A stretch of 64,000 bases of DNA from Melanopsichium pennsylvanicum (GCA_900208305.1 OAPG01000003.1:1488001-1552000), one strand, 5' to 3'. Shown: positions 29,470-41,305, counted from the stretch's first letter. Numbers and translations are program-made. The notes: generated by a model from the sequence alone, not told the origin.

Positions 29470-30469
29470 AAACATCAAGCTACCTGCTGCGTGTTACTTT
29501 TGGCGTATTCAATTTCATCGATACGACAGGCGTATCAAGAGTATCATCATGAGTCTCATGTCCGTGGAGCAAACACGAGAGAGCGCGATAGGCTCGGGTA
29601 GTCTTCTACCAGTCTTTCTCATCTTTACCGACGTTTGAAGACGCGTGGAAGAAATGGCGGTGCCGACAATGAAAACCATTCGTGTTGCTGCAACTCCCGA
29701 TCCCACAAGCTGCCTGCGCTGACTTGATGTGGCAAAGCTGTGTTTCCCGACTGTGTGAGTTTCGCGTGGCGGACCTACTGTATACAGGACGTCCCCTTGC
29801 CAACCTCACATATCGCGTCTCGTGAGGCTTGCAGCGCGGTCGGAAATCGGGGTGCCAAAATTTCGCCCCAAAGACGCGAGCGAGCTATATTGCAAAGTTG
29901 TGAGAGTGAACAGGCTGCTTCCTTGTTTCTACATTCAGTCGTCCGACGCGATTCGCATCCAAGGAAAAGACCACCGCAAATCGTACTCGGGCAAAGGACC
30001 ACGTCGTCTTTGCTCATCCTTTGACATCAAGATACGGCTTGAAAAGAAAGGTCGACCATACTGCCAGCGGACTTTACAGAGGAAGAGCCCCAACTAAGGG
30101 CTAACATCATAGTTTGAGATCCGCGTCTCCACCCTCGACGAGACACGAAGCACGACCTACGAGCGACTCCCTGTCCAACCTTCAAATTCATACTGGAAAG
30201 ACCCAAAACCTTTGACGCATATCCGCAACGCCGGTTGAGGGAACGAGTGACGAACGACCCCGCTGGTAGCCCTTAGCAAGGCAAAACGATTCGAGGTCCG
30301 CATCATCACGATAATACAAAAGTCGGAGACAGTCGCGAAAGGACTGTTCATCAAGAGCTGCAAGCAACATCATCGCTCAGGAACGCTCGTTTGAACAGAA
30401 CAGAACGAGAGCTTCTTGATTAGAACTTGTCGACAAGTGTTAACATCAATCCTGTGCTCACCAAGATTG
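29470..30469. other. Gene-free stretch of 1 kb upstream of PHD-finger gene
   Basis: No open frame looks coding. It must contain the COG1 3' UTR and the promoter and 5' UTR of the PHD gene. CTGTATACAG, a 10-bp palindrome, lies at 29778-29787. Confidence 0.4.
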
Positions 30470-33400
30470 ATGCCATCTGCCCCGCTTACAGCATCCATAG
30501 ACAGAGCGCAAGACGATCACAACCTCGTTAGAGAAAAAGAGAAGACACAACGTGCTGCTGTCCGACGCGTCATACCTGTGACTCTGAACCTCAACAACCA
30601 GAACGCATTGTCAGAAGGTCACCAGAATCACGTACAATCAAGTGGAAGAACGAGCACAAAACATATCGCAACTTCCGACAGACCTCAGTCTCAGCACAGT
30701 AGGTGCGTACTCCTTGAGAGCGATCATCATCCCATGACGCCAACGGGTCTTATTTCGACGAAAACCTCGTCTCTACCACCGAATTGGTTCGAACTTGCTG
30801 TCAAGTCCAAAGCTGCAGAACTGCGAGAAGCCCATCGCAAGATGTCTACCACTTCATCTTTGCCAACAGAGATTCAATCGGAAGAGCAAGTCGCCTCCTC
30901 TTCAACATGTCCGCAATCCGCACCCGCTCAAGATGCTGACCAAGAGATGCCTGCTATCAAATCTGAGCCAATTCAGCAGCCACTGTCTCGAGCAGATGCG
31001 CAGCTTGCCGCAAAGTCCGAAGCTACGTCTTCGAGTGCTCCGTTAGCAGGCGGCCTTGTGAGTGCCCAAATCAGCGCAGCACCGGAAGCACCAGCAGCAG
31101 GCATCTGTGCTGCTGTCTCAACTGTCCAACAGCAACCAATGGAATCCGCAGCACCATCACTCGCCAGCACGAGCAGCAATCCCTCACTCGAAGGCGATGC
31201 ATTACGGACAGAGGTCATGGGACCTCCTCCCACTTTACCTGCAGATCCAGCTTACCCTCCGCTAAACCCAGTAGTGACAGACGTATGGGTGCATGCTCCA
31301 GCCCCGAAGCGAAGAGGCCCCAACACCCTCGCCAATGGTACGCACAAGAAAGCGCCTCCAACAGTTGCGCCTGCCGATTTTACCCCTCCCACCAATCGCA
31401 ACGGCAAGATGCCTTATGCCCTCTTTCAGACAATAAAAAAGGTTCCCGCGGACGCAGCAAAGAGCTCTGGTATTTCAGTTCGATCACAAAGGTATGTATT
31501 GGTTGTTCCAAGGCTCATGACGTGGCTTCCATCCTTCATTCTGGCGCAAAAGAAGGGTACAACAGCAAAGATCGGAGCAAGGTGGGCTTGTACGGCTTCG
31601 GCATGCACGCAGTCACTTGGGGGCGCGAGCTGGCACGTCCTGGCATCAAGCAGGTTGGATGATGTAGCCAGCCACACCACCGGCGAGGCTTCACAATGAT
31701 TGCTCACCAAAAGCCAAAGGTTGCAGAGGTGTGCGCAATGCATTGGCTAACTTAACGCGGCCGATCTACGACTCAAAGCGGCTGCCGCAACGGCAACGAA
31801 AAGAAGCGGATGGACGGAAAATTTACCCGAAATTCAACAAGAGAGTCGAGACAGCCAAGCAAATTTCGCGCAGACTCGATCCGCAAATTATCAATCTGTA
31901 GGGCGAAGCAGCTTAGCCTCGGCCTGTCAGTCCTATGCATTTCTCGACGCTTCGTTCCGAGCCCATCACTGACAACGCCTCCTTCTTCCCGTGCCTGGCT
32001 AATTCTGACTCTGGCGATGACACATCGACCCTCTTAGCGAGTCAACAACTCTTGGCGATGCACCATCTTTGCCAAAGCAAGGAGAAGCTCGAGCTGACGC
32101 CTCGGTATCGGTAGAGTGCAACGCGGTAGATCCTCTCCTCGCTGACGTCTTGACGGACGCTGAATCGGTCGCCACGGCGACGGCCACACGCGAGACCAGT
32201 CCTGACGCTTCTATCGTTCAAGATAGCAGAGCTGAGATTCCTACGGGAGCGTCTGGATCAGCACAAGCACCTTCCATGGTTCAGCCTGCGCCAATACCGT
32301 CGAATACAACTTTGCTCAATATTGCCAGCTCAACGCCGGCTGCAGTTCCTTCTGCTGTCGAATGGGTTGATGCGTCTCCGTCGGCCAGTATGCGTCGCAG
32401 TCCCTCCAACCGATCAGCATCCGTACAAGCATCGCAATCCATCACAAACGCGTATGCCGATCCAATGGGTCTGAAAAAGCACCGCGAGTCACTGTTGCAA
32501 GATGCAGCACGTGACAGCCGATCTCCCTCTGTCAGCAGTGCTGGTGCAGGTCCTGCTAGCACCACCACAGCAACTGCTGCAGGAGGCAAGAAGAGCAGTG
32601 TAGCGAGAACAATTGTTCCACCACCCATGGTCGAGCCTCCTCATGGAATGATGTACACAATCGACGGCAAGCTTCGCACCATCCCTGGGATTGCTGGTGC
32701 CATTATTTCGACAGGTTTCGGTTCGACTTTGACCAATACCAACTTCACTCCCCGTCACGAAGACAAAAGCGGCGCGAACAACGATTTCTGCGAAACTTGC
32801 GGTGGGCATGGTCGCTTTGTGTGTTGCGATGGATGTCCTCGCAGCTTCCACTTTCACTGTATGAGCCCTCCCTTGGATATTGACGAGATGCCGCCGAGCA
32901 ATGCCGTCGAGGTGTTGGGACCACCGAGGGCAGGTGCAGCGCAAAAAGGGAAGGGTAAGGCGAGTACATCAGGTACGAGTGCGGATCTGAATTTGGACGA
33001 GATGTGGTTCTGCAACGTTTGCGTGGCGGAGCGCAAGCCCAAAGCCGTGTCGAAGCCGAAAGGGTTGGGACCATTTGGGTATTTATTGCCAGTGCTGGAA
33101 CAACACAATCCCAAAAGCTTTCAACTGCCCGCTGATGTGCGTACGTACTTCAAGGACGTGGCCACCGCCAACGATGGCGACTACGTCAACGGAGGCATGC
33201 TTCGACAGGTGAAGCCGAACAAGCATGGTCAGATCGAAGCGCGCGACCCTTATCGGCTTAAGGACAAGAATGGCGACGCCGTACTTTGCTACTGCTGCGG
33301 CGGAACAGCGCTGCCTTCCGCGTCCGAACGATCAGCACCCGGCAGCAGGATTATCTCAAAAGCCCCCATCGCCTCGGCTCCCGCAGACCACACCATTTGC

Positions 33401-34870
33401 GAGGGGACGGGGTGGCGCAAGACCGTCTCTTGCGACTTTTGCCCTCTCCACTGGCACATTGACTGTGTCGACCCACCTATGCTCGGCATGCCTTCTAACC
33501 TTCGCAGATGGATGTGCCCAGCCCACTCTGATCATGTCAACGACCGTCGCCGTATTCCCCGCGTTGGTACCGCTGTACCCAAGGTACTCGACCTTCCCAT
33601 GCCTTCAACCAAAACAATCGGCCCTAGAAAGCACTTCCGCACTCGCGTCCTCAATAATGGCGACATCGATATCATCCCCGATCCCATGGAAGAGTTGATG
33701 GGGGCAAACGGGATCACCGGAAGTCTGCAAAGTGGGGTGAAAGAGATCATTGTGGTGCCAGGGGTGATTGATGCACCGAGTCTCACGGCAGGGGGCTCGA
33801 AATTGGCAAGTAAGATCAAGTACAGATTTCCTGAGAAGGTGATCCGCACTGATTTCTGGAGCAAGCTCAGAGCAGATGAAGCGGCCTCGATCGGCAGTGT
33901 CTTCTACATCGCTGCGGACGAGATTGTACACAAGACGCCGACGAGACTGGTAGCCATGCAGGATGGAGTTTCGCCAACTGAGTCGAGGTATCGACCCTTT
34001 GGGCAACGTCAGTATCCACTGAGCGGTCTTGACGCACTTGCCGACATCGCCACCACCAGGCTAAGCACAGATCATCTCGTCTCGCATGAGTCGGAAGACC
34101 TGGCCTTCAAGATTCCCTCGCGTACACGCCAGCTCGTCGCTACCGCTCTCGGCATCGATCTCACCAATGAAGACGTGCCGGAATCCAACCTTCGCTCGAA
34201 TCTCGATTTCCGAGAGAGCAGCAGCGATGACAGCTCCAGTGAGCTATCGAGTCTTTCGGAAACGCCCGAGTCCAGCCCGTCTATACCCGCTTTTGCACCA
34301 GAATCTACACCCGCGCCTGCACCGGCGCCAGAATTAGTCGCACCTGCAGCACAAACTTCCGCTGTCCAGCACAACGGAACATTGTCAGAGGAAGAGTTGA
34401 TCAAGCAAATCGCAAGAGAAGCAGCTACGGGAGTGAGTTCGGGCGATCCAATCAGGCTGTCCAAGCGCAAGGCTGCTGTTGCTGCTGAAAGCGCGATTGC
34501 TGGGTCTCCCAACACTCCAAACAAGAAGCTTCGCTCGGCATCACCTGCCAATGTTGCTCTCACACCAGCGCCAAAGGTCGCCACAGTGCCGTTGGAGATC
34601 AAGTCGAAAAAGATATCGCTTAAAGCCATCTTGAATGGCACCGGATCCAAGGGAAAGGAGAAAGTGAACGACAAGGTGATGGACAAGGGACTAAATGAGA
34701 GTCAGGTTGCGTTGAGAACGGCGTATCACTTGGCAGAACAGTTTGCCGAGGAGAGAAAGGAGATCGAGCAGTTGAGAGCGATCAAAGAGCTCATGCAGTT
34801 GAAGGGTCAGAGAAGGTTGTTGGAGTTTTTACTTTCGCCGAATGGCGACGAGCCCGAATCGTCTTCTTGA
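30470..34870 (+). CDS. Double-PHD-finger chromatin protein, Rco1-like
   Basis: Simplest model: exons 30470-31491 and 32038-34870 with a 546-nt intron (GTATGT...CTTAG) whose splice AG|C keeps the frame; 1284 aa. The start is uncertain: ATGs at 30470, 30735 and 30842 (MSTTSSLPTEIQ, best context) are in frame. The N-terminal part has WVHAPAPKRRGPN and DFTPPTNRNGKMPYALFQTI. PHD 1 (about 32785-33050) reads FCETCGGHGRFVCCDGCPRS, then FHFHCMSPPL and WFCNVCVAER, with a loop inserted before the last Cys pair. The second, extended PHD (about 33285-33540) starts LCYCCGG and includes SCDFCPLHWHIDCVDPP and WMCPAHSDH. This pair matches Rco1, the histone-binding subunit of the Rpd3S deacetylase complex. The C-terminus (KISLKAILNG..., helical end) is family-unspecific. 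Complex membership is inference. Confidence 0.82.
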
Positions 34871-35243
34871 ATTGAGTTTGATTCACAACTCTGCTGATCT
34901 CACGGCACTATTCCGTTCATAGCACTGCTACGCTCCATAGCAATGCTTATGCTCTCAATCCAAACTCACATACACGCATCTTTTCATATATCCTCCATCG
35001 TCCGTGAGATCGTGCTCGTGAGGGCTGTAGAATCGAAGCTCGCACACTGCCGGACTAGCCTTGCTTCCACAGCTCAGCAGACTTGCTCTGACTTGCATTC
35101 ACAACGGTCATGTGAAAGGTTGGACTGGCTGGCGTCACGTGGACTTGCCCAGTTATCGATTCTACAAAATTCAAGCGGGCGCGACCCATGTCCCCCCGAT
35201 TTTTATTTTTTTTTTATCCATCATTGAGACTTGAGGGATGATC
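34871..35243. other. Convergent 3' region between PHD and GH125 genes
   Basis: 373 bp of non-coding sequence with both 3' ends; a T-rich run (35200-35217) is on the plus strand. Confidence 0.4.
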
Positions 35244-37067
35244 TCACTGATATACATGTTGTAGAACTTGCGGATTGGTCTGTTCAACATGTCGAACGGC
35301 TTCTGAGAAGAGCCCATTGATCCAACTGAACCAATCGCGTGTGAAATCGGACGCATTCCTAACGTTGATCGACTCGTGAATCAAGCCTGTGCCGGCTGTG
35401 GTGTTACGGAGGAGACTCAGACATTCGAGTTGTTCTTGAGCATCCGTTGTGGTAAGAATCTGCATCACACGACTCATGGGCCAAGCGTAGCCCGTTCCGA
35501 CATGAGGACCGCCAATACCGCTAAACGCTGGACCGGTGAAGAACCACTTGTTGGTGGCTTCGGACAGGACAAACTTTCGAGTGCGCTGGTACACTGGATC
35601 CGAAGCGTTAAGGTATCCAAGGTATGGAAGGGAAAGGAGAGATGGTACGTTGGCATCATCGGCAAAGTATGAGCTACCATAACCATCTACCTCGAACGCA
35701 AAGATGTCACCACCTTGGGCAAGACGGTTGGGGAGGATAGCTTGTTGGGTGATAGCTGCCCTGATCTCTGCAGCGAAAGCTTTCGCATTCAACGCTACAT
35801 CAGACATGCTCTCGACCTTGTCGAGGAGAGGGTAGAGGTGTTCAAGGGCAACAGCCAACTGTGCATTTGCCGGGATGAGATAGGGGAAAGTAGTGGCGTC
35901 GTCTGAAGGCCGGAAGGCTGACTTGACCAGACCGTTGCGTTTCGCTGGTTCTCCCCAACCTTTGTCGGCTTTGGTTTCGGTAGCTGATCGATCGAGACGC
36001 TGGAATCGATAGCCTCCGCCTTGGAGCGTACCGAACCTCTCTGCCCATTCGCTCTTCTCGGTGATGTTGGGCGGAAGAATGGTGGTTGTGTTGCTCATCT
36101 CGTACGCATAGACTTCCTCTCTGGATCCACGCTGTTGGCTCCTGAGAGCATCGATCGCCATTCGAACTGCCCTCTGCCAAAGCTTGTTGTGTACGAAGTC
36201 GGTAAGGTTCGAGTACTCTGCAATCAGCGAAGGAAGACGCAAGTGTGCGGCGAGCGAGTCAACCTCCCACTTTGTCTCCCACAGATACACTCCATCGGTT
36301 CCTTCAACTTCAGTGTAATTGCTCGGTGGCTGGGGAGGGTAGTGCGCTTTACTACCTGGCACGGGAGGCTGTACCCAGTCTGCGGTGCGCGAGTCGCCGA
36401 CTGCTGGGTTGTGCTTGTTCGTGATGGTAGCCGACTTGGGCGGACCGAACGAGTTTGCGAGGGGATACGTCAACACCTGCTGTGACTGCTGGTATAGCAA
36501 ACCCAAGGCCAACCGGTACAGCTTGATCCAATCCTTGTCTCCAACAGTGTACGGCTCGGGAGGAGTCTGAAGCAGGGGAAGATAAGTAAAGATTTGATTG
36601 GAAGAGTCTCGAAGCCATGCGGCGAGAATGTCTCCAGTAATGATGAAGGCTCGTGGGAAAGCGGTAGAGCTGTCCCGGTTGTTGAGCTGAAGATCGGTCC
36701 AAGCGACGGTGGTATCCAACGTGTTCGGGTAGGCATTCTCAAAGATCCTCTTGATTGCAGGGTCAGCGATCTTTGCACTTATACGTCGGATCTCTGCCTC
36801 AACTAGACGACTGCGAAAGCGGCGCTCGGAGGTCTTTGGGCGCGCATCGGGAAGTTGATCAAGGGGGAGGGATGGATTAGGCTCCGGCCATTGGTATGAA
36901 GGGTCGCCGTATGCGTCTTCAGTAGCTTTTCCATCGGCGTTGCGCTCCATCAAACTGGATGGAAGGAAAGCAGTCTGTGACCCTGTTTCGGGTGATAAAT
37001 TAGCAGAAGCAGAACCACCCAAGATCAGGGCTAGAGCCGTGAATGGAACGAGGTTGGCAAACTTCAT
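35244..37067 (-). CDS. Secreted GH125 exo-alpha-1,6-mannosidase
   Basis: Intronless, 607 aa, ATG at 37067. Residues 1-22 (MKFANLVPFTALALILGGSA) are a signal peptide, so the enzyme is secreted or in the secretory pathway; several NxS/T sites (NNRDSS, SNYTEV, SNTTTI) suggest N-glycans. Family 125 signatures are present in order: FIITGDILAAWLRDSSNQIF near residue 150, then EVDGYGSSYFADDANVPSLL, SLPYLGYLN, GTGYAWPMSRVMQILTTTD and GLIHESINVRN. The conserved Asp and Glu of GH125 (acid and base) plausibly fall in AWLRDSS/FADDAN and HESI; exact assignment needs an alignment. GH125 enzymes remove non-reducing alpha-1,6-mannose from N-glycans or mannans, consistent with cell-wall or host-glycan trimming. 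Size is typical of fungal members. Confidence 0.93.
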   Translation of the reverse strand: MKFANLVPFTALALILGGSASANLSPETGSQTAFLPSSLMERNADGKATEDAYGDPSYQWPEPNPSLPLDQLPDARPKTSERRFRSRLVEAEIRRISAKIADPAIKRIFENAYPNTLDTTVAWTDLQLNNRDSSTAFPRAFIITGDILAAWLRDSSNQIFTYLPLLQTPPEPYTVGDKDWIKLYRLALGLLYQQSQQVLTYPLANSFGPPKSATITNKHNPAVGDSRTADWVQPPVPGSKAHYPPQPPSNYTEVEGTDGVYLWETKWEVDSLAAHLRLPSLIAEYSNLTDFVHNKLWQRAVRMAIDALRSQQRGSREEVYAYEMSNTTTILPPNITEKSEWAERFGTLQGGGYRFQRLDRSATETKADKGWGEPAKRNGLVKSAFRPSDDATTFPYLIPANAQLAVALEHLYPLLDKVESMSDVALNAKAFAAEIRAAITQQAILPNRLAQGGDIFAFEVDGYGSSYFADDANVPSLLSLPYLGYLNASDPVYQRTRKFVLSEATNKWFFTGPAFSGIGGPHVGTGYAWPMSRVMQILTTTDAQEQLECLSLLRNTTAGTGLIHESINVRNASDFTRDWFSWINGLFSEAVRHVEQTNPQVLQHVYQ

Positions 37068-38363
37068 CTTATACGTAGTATGCAGTTGTGGGAAGTATGG
37101 TAGAAAGAATGTCCAGGATGAAAGGGTAATATATATGAAGAGATGCTGTCCTCTTTGCTGCCAAGGCTACGTTTTTGAGAGTTGCGGTTGCTGAATGTAG
37201 TGGAGGCAAAGGAAAGGGGCCGACACGGACCGATGCTTTGATTTGCTTTGCTCGTGAGTGTCGTCGGTCTTCTGCCTGCTAAGCAGGAACGGTTGTGTCT
37301 TGACTCTTCAACTCAGACTGTGGTAAGGAGAAGGAAATACGAAACAACAATCGAAGGTGGTCATGCACAAAAGGCGAGTCCTGCTAACCGAGCCATAACT
37401 CGTCAGATCTCAGAACAACAGAACAAAAGGCTCTCATGCCGAGTCCTGATTGAACACTCGGCCTCTAGCTGTGAATGGGTGGCATTGCACTTCAAGAAAT
37501 CTGAAGTTGTACTGTAGAGGGAGAGCGGTAGTTCAATTCAGTGCTGATTATGCGTGGAGCAACACTACAGGAGGAGTCTACAAGTGGGGATAGAGATGCG
37601 TGCTCGTTCATGACATGGCCCGAAATGGAAATGGCTCGCACCGGCGATGTCTGACTCTCTTTTACAATAGTTGGGCTCGGCCTCAAAATACGGTATACCG
37701 AGCCATCAACTACAACAAGCATACATCAAAGTGTATAGTACGTGACAGTAGCGAGTATTCTTAACACCTGGTGCAAAGCAGTGAAATGGGCTCGTCGAAG
37801 GCAAGGATGCACCACCGGCGACGTTCATGGAATATACCATCTCGTTAGGGTTTGGTTCGGTCAAAGAGTGCATGGTTGCACCAATGCGGGGGTTAAGACG
37901 CTGCTGAGATTTGCGACCGGTCAAGATCTGCACGATGATGATCAAGCACAGATTCGCACTTCCCAATTATCGAATCTTCAAAATGTTTGACCGTGTTCAA
38001 GTTCACAAATTGTGAAAAAAAAGTTTCTAATCGTATGTATTACTAAGCCCAACAAAGCAAGGGAGGAGAAGATTGGAATTGCCGCAGCACCTTTGACCCC
38101 GTTGGCCTGCGATTTGAGGTAGCCGCAAGCAACTGCGATTCGCAGCCAGAGTCAATCCAAGATGGCACAGTTCGTCTGCCAGATTTGGCGGTGCGAGCCA
38201 GCGGGGTTTGTCGAGAATTTCGCCGTAGCCCAACAGTCATCCAAAGTGACTGACTGCAATTGTGTGTGGCAGCAGGCAGGCTCAAGAACATCGACACCAT
38301 GGCTGTTTCGCCCTCTTGACCACCAAGTCTATGTACCTCACCCTCTCTTTATAATTCGTCAAG
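37068..38363. promoter_or_regulatory. Divergent intergenic region, GH125 and eL29 promoters
   Basis: 1.3 kb between divergent starts. A near-TATA word (ATATATGAA, 37131-37139) lies about 65 bp upstream of the GH125 ATG. A hairpin-forming inverted repeat is at 37672-37715. TTTATAATT at 38348-38356 is directly before the eL29 start. No additional gene is seen. Confidence 0.5.
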
Positions 38364-39002
38364 ATGTAAGTATCAATCGCATCAGCATCTATCGCTTCCG
38401 CTAGTCCATCCGACACCATGCACGTGCGCCTTCTGAAGCCCATCCTCAACCCGGTGCACTACTGTTTGAATTGCAATATGGACGGAGGTCAAAGGATGGG
38501 TTGACATACCGTCATGCTCGACCATATTGCCTATGCGCTGTGGAGACAGAAGACTGACTTCATTGTTGCGTTATCCTTTCCTGCTCCTATCGCCGCTCTC
38601 GACCGTTGCCTCTCATCCATGAATTACACCCGCTCTATCTCAAATCGACCAACTTCTGCATCGCCATTTTGCTCTCATATCAACTACCAACCCCGATCCA
38701 CTTGCTCAATCCATCAATCAACCATCGAATCTCGAAACTCGACATTCGACATTTGATTCTCAACTACTCTACCAACGTGTATGCGTCTGTCTCATTGATT
38801 TGTTCTCGCGAACAATAGGGCCAAGTCCAAGAACTCTTCCCAGCACAACCAGGTGCGCAAGGCTCACCGTAACGGTATCAAGAAGCCCAAGACCAACAAG
38901 TACCCTTCGCTCCGTGGTGTTGACCCCAAGTTTGTTCGTAACCAGCGTTACGCCAAGCACGGCACCGAGAAGGCTTTGAAGGCGGCTCGTGCTGAGGCAT
39001 AA
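38364..39002 (+). CDS. 60S ribosomal protein eL29
   Basis: Two exons: only AT (38364-38365) is in exon 1; a 453-nt intron (GTAAGT...CAATAG) runs 38366-38818; exon 2 is 38819-39002, whose first base G completes the start codon. Product 61 aa: [20 protein letters not shown], then [20 protein letters not shown], then [21 protein letters not shown] minus nothing lost. This is full-length eL29, a small Lys/Arg-rich protein of the large subunit near the tRNA exit/translocation region. Exon 2 alone has no ATG at its start, so a gene finder that ignores split starts would miss it. I looked for C/D or H/ACA snoRNA boxes in the long intron and found none convincing. Confidence 0.95.
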
Positions 39003-39894
39003 GCTCTCCTTTTTTGCACCTTTTACCAACACCATCACCCTCACTCGATTGCATCCGACAAACCCTGCCCCTCACATACAATCCTACCATTACAGGCGGT
39101 TGCAATTTTAAGCCATGATCTAGCCATTGTACCATCATATTGTGTTCGCATAGCATGTCAATACACTTGATGTGTGTGATCGGACACACACTTCCACCAT
39201 CATCATCTCCCCAAAATTAAAAAATACACTCGATGCATTTTATTCCGAGATAAAAAAAAAACTATCTTCTGGGTGCTCTGATTCTGCGCTGATCACGCCT
39301 CCTTCGACTGATCTCACAGCAGTGCCTGCAGGAATCACAAGGTACAGGATCGGAGGATATGCAAAGGGCAAAGCTGTTGTTCAACGGGAGAAAGGTTTTA
39401 GATGGCACAAAATGCAGCAGAGGAGGATACAACCTTTCTGCTGAAGCCGGCATAATAGCGACTAGCAGTGATGCTACGAACCGAGCCTATTTGGAATGAT
39501 GAAGCTGACCAAGGAATGAATTTGAGACAGGTAGTGCATGGTCATGTGCTTCCTGAGTCGAGCAGTTTTCTCCGCCAATTTGCTTATTTCTTTTTTTTTT
39601 TGTTCATCCGAGATGATTGGAGCGTTGTTCCGATTAGTCTTGTTATGTGACGTGAGAGAGCCAAGTTAATCAACATTGCATTACAACAAAAAGCGTGCGT
39701 AAAGACAGATGAACAATCCAACAAGAGGGCAAAAAGGCAATGCACAAGATAAGACAACAAAACAAAAAAAAAAACAAGAAAAGATATACGTACAATGCGA
39801 GGTAAACAAGATAGAAACATTAAAAACCGCTGAACATATGCAAAACCTGAACGAGAAAAGAGAGAAGATCTACGTAAGAAAATAAAAGGAACGA
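39003..39894. other. Convergent gene-free stretch after eL29
   Basis: Both neighbours end here (eL29 at 39002 plus; membrane protein at 39895 minus). It has several A- and T-runs (39250-39260, 39591-39601, 39762-39774) of the kind found at fungal 3' ends. No gene is supported. Confidence 0.4.
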
Positions 39895-40608
39895 TCAGGG
39901 CTGTTGGACGTGAACAAGGTCGACGCGATCATACAAGGGTGGAGCTTCCCAAGTAGCTCTTCTCCAATCCAAACCATCATGTTGAAAGATATCTTGGATT
40001 TCTGAATTGTCGTTGCTACTGGGTATAGACGGTAGCACCAACGTCTGGGTTCTCCTCCTTCTGATAGCAAAAGCTCCATTGTCGAGCGCTTGAAATGTGG
40101 ATGCTGCGAGATCGCCATTCCTTGCATCCCTCTGGGCCCTCACACTCGCTGTGCTGGTTTCCAACGGCGCCGAAGCCATACTGATCGTCCTAGGCCTGAA
40201 TGATGCTGATCTGTCCACAGAAGCAACAACGTCACTCTCAGATGATTCAGGAGAGCGCGAGACACTGGTACTACTTCTCCCGCTGGCAGGAGCTGTACTC
40301 GGTCGGCGTAATGACTGGATGATGGCCTCGTTGTTCATCTCTCCATAAGCCGGCAATCGTTCGCCTTTTGCTCTCCACTCACGCTCTGCTGTACGGATTC
40401 GCTCGATCTCCTTGTTGTGCGCAGCTAGAGCCTTGGCCTCATTCTTGGAAAGCACTTTGCCATCCTCGCTGATCGGACGACCGAGGCTGTCTGTACGTAG
40501 GGACGAATAGCCGTGTTTGCGGCTCTTGCGTTTCTGGAAGAAGCGAGACGAGGCTTTGTAGCTCTCGACGGACAAAACGACCAACAGGCTAACGGCAGCT
40601 ACTGACAT
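39895..40608 (-). CDS. Small membrane-anchored protein with C-terminal PPxY motif; unknown
   Basis: Intronless, 237 aa, ATG at 40608. A short hydrophobic N-terminal segment (MSVAAVSLLVVLSVESYKAS, about residues 2-15) is followed by a basic stretch (FFQKRKSRKHGYSS), consistent with a signal anchor leaving the rest in the cytosol. A charged helix (AKALAAHNKEIERIRTAERE) comes next, then a Ser-rich linker. The C-terminus holds APPLYDRVDLV: PPLY fits PPxY, the ligand of WW domains in Nedd4/Rsp5 ubiquitin ligases. That combination suggests a membrane adaptor or substrate of Rsp5, but I recognise no family. The 714-bp frame and its codon use look coding. The promoter lies in the 2.1 kb to its right. 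Confidence 0.7.
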   Translation of the reverse strand: MSVAAVSLLVVLSVESYKASSRFFQKRKSRKHGYSSLRTDSLGRPISEDGKVLSKNEAKALAAHNKEIERIRTAEREWRAKGERLPAYGEMNNEAIIQSLRRPSTAPASGRSSTSVSRSPESSESDVVASVDRSASFRPRTISMASAPLETSTASVRAQRDARNGDLAASTFQALDNGAFAIRRRRTQTLVLPSIPSSNDNSEIQDIFQHDGLDWRRATWEAPPLYDRVDLVHVQQP

Positions 40609-41303
40609 CGATGGTTGAAGTGGGTCCCACAGAAAGATGAAAAAGAGTGAAGGAAACGTGGAGCTAATGTAGAGAGAACAGATTGGGTCGAGTTGAGAGC
40701 GCGGCTCGAAAAAAAGAACTTTTGAGGCAGCGGTGATGGCGATGAGCTGCGTTGCGGTTGCCCAACGTTACGTGACGATGTGGTCGAGAGAGTAGTCGTA
40801 ATGATTCGTAAAGGCGCAGGAACGATAGATGACGATGATGGTGGTAGTGAATGGAGTGGAGGGCAGCCTGGTGGAGAATGTGTGCGTGATACGCTTGCCA
40901 AAAGGATGCCAAGGTTCAGAAGCCCTTGGTGACTGTGGAGGGTTGAAGGGCAAAGCGCAAAGAGGGATCCGAGAGTTTATGCAAGGCACCTTTTGAAAAA
41001 TATCTTGGCGAACGTGGGCGCAATGAAGCTAGGCTGAACAACCAAAGCTCAAGAAAGCCTCAAGAATGTGTTTTTGGTGGTGGTACAGCGTATCAATGTC
41101 TCAGGTGGAAGTAGTATAGGAGGACGTAGAGCGAGAGAAGAGAAAGAGATGATGTCCGGCGGCATGCCGGCTACCAAGAACAGGGTGGAGAGCGGAAGCC
41201 CAAGGGTGGGACGCAGCTGCAATTACGGGGGAAATCTACTTGCTGACCCACACAGACGCAACTTTGGAGCGCAGTTCCGAGATCGCCGCCGTGTGATTCC
41301 TGT

Positions 41304-41305
<2 letters not shown>

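Noticed and set aside
38366..38818. snoRNA in the long eL29 intron
   Set aside because: No RTGATGA/CTGA C/D box pair with terminal stem and no convincing H/ACA hairpins.
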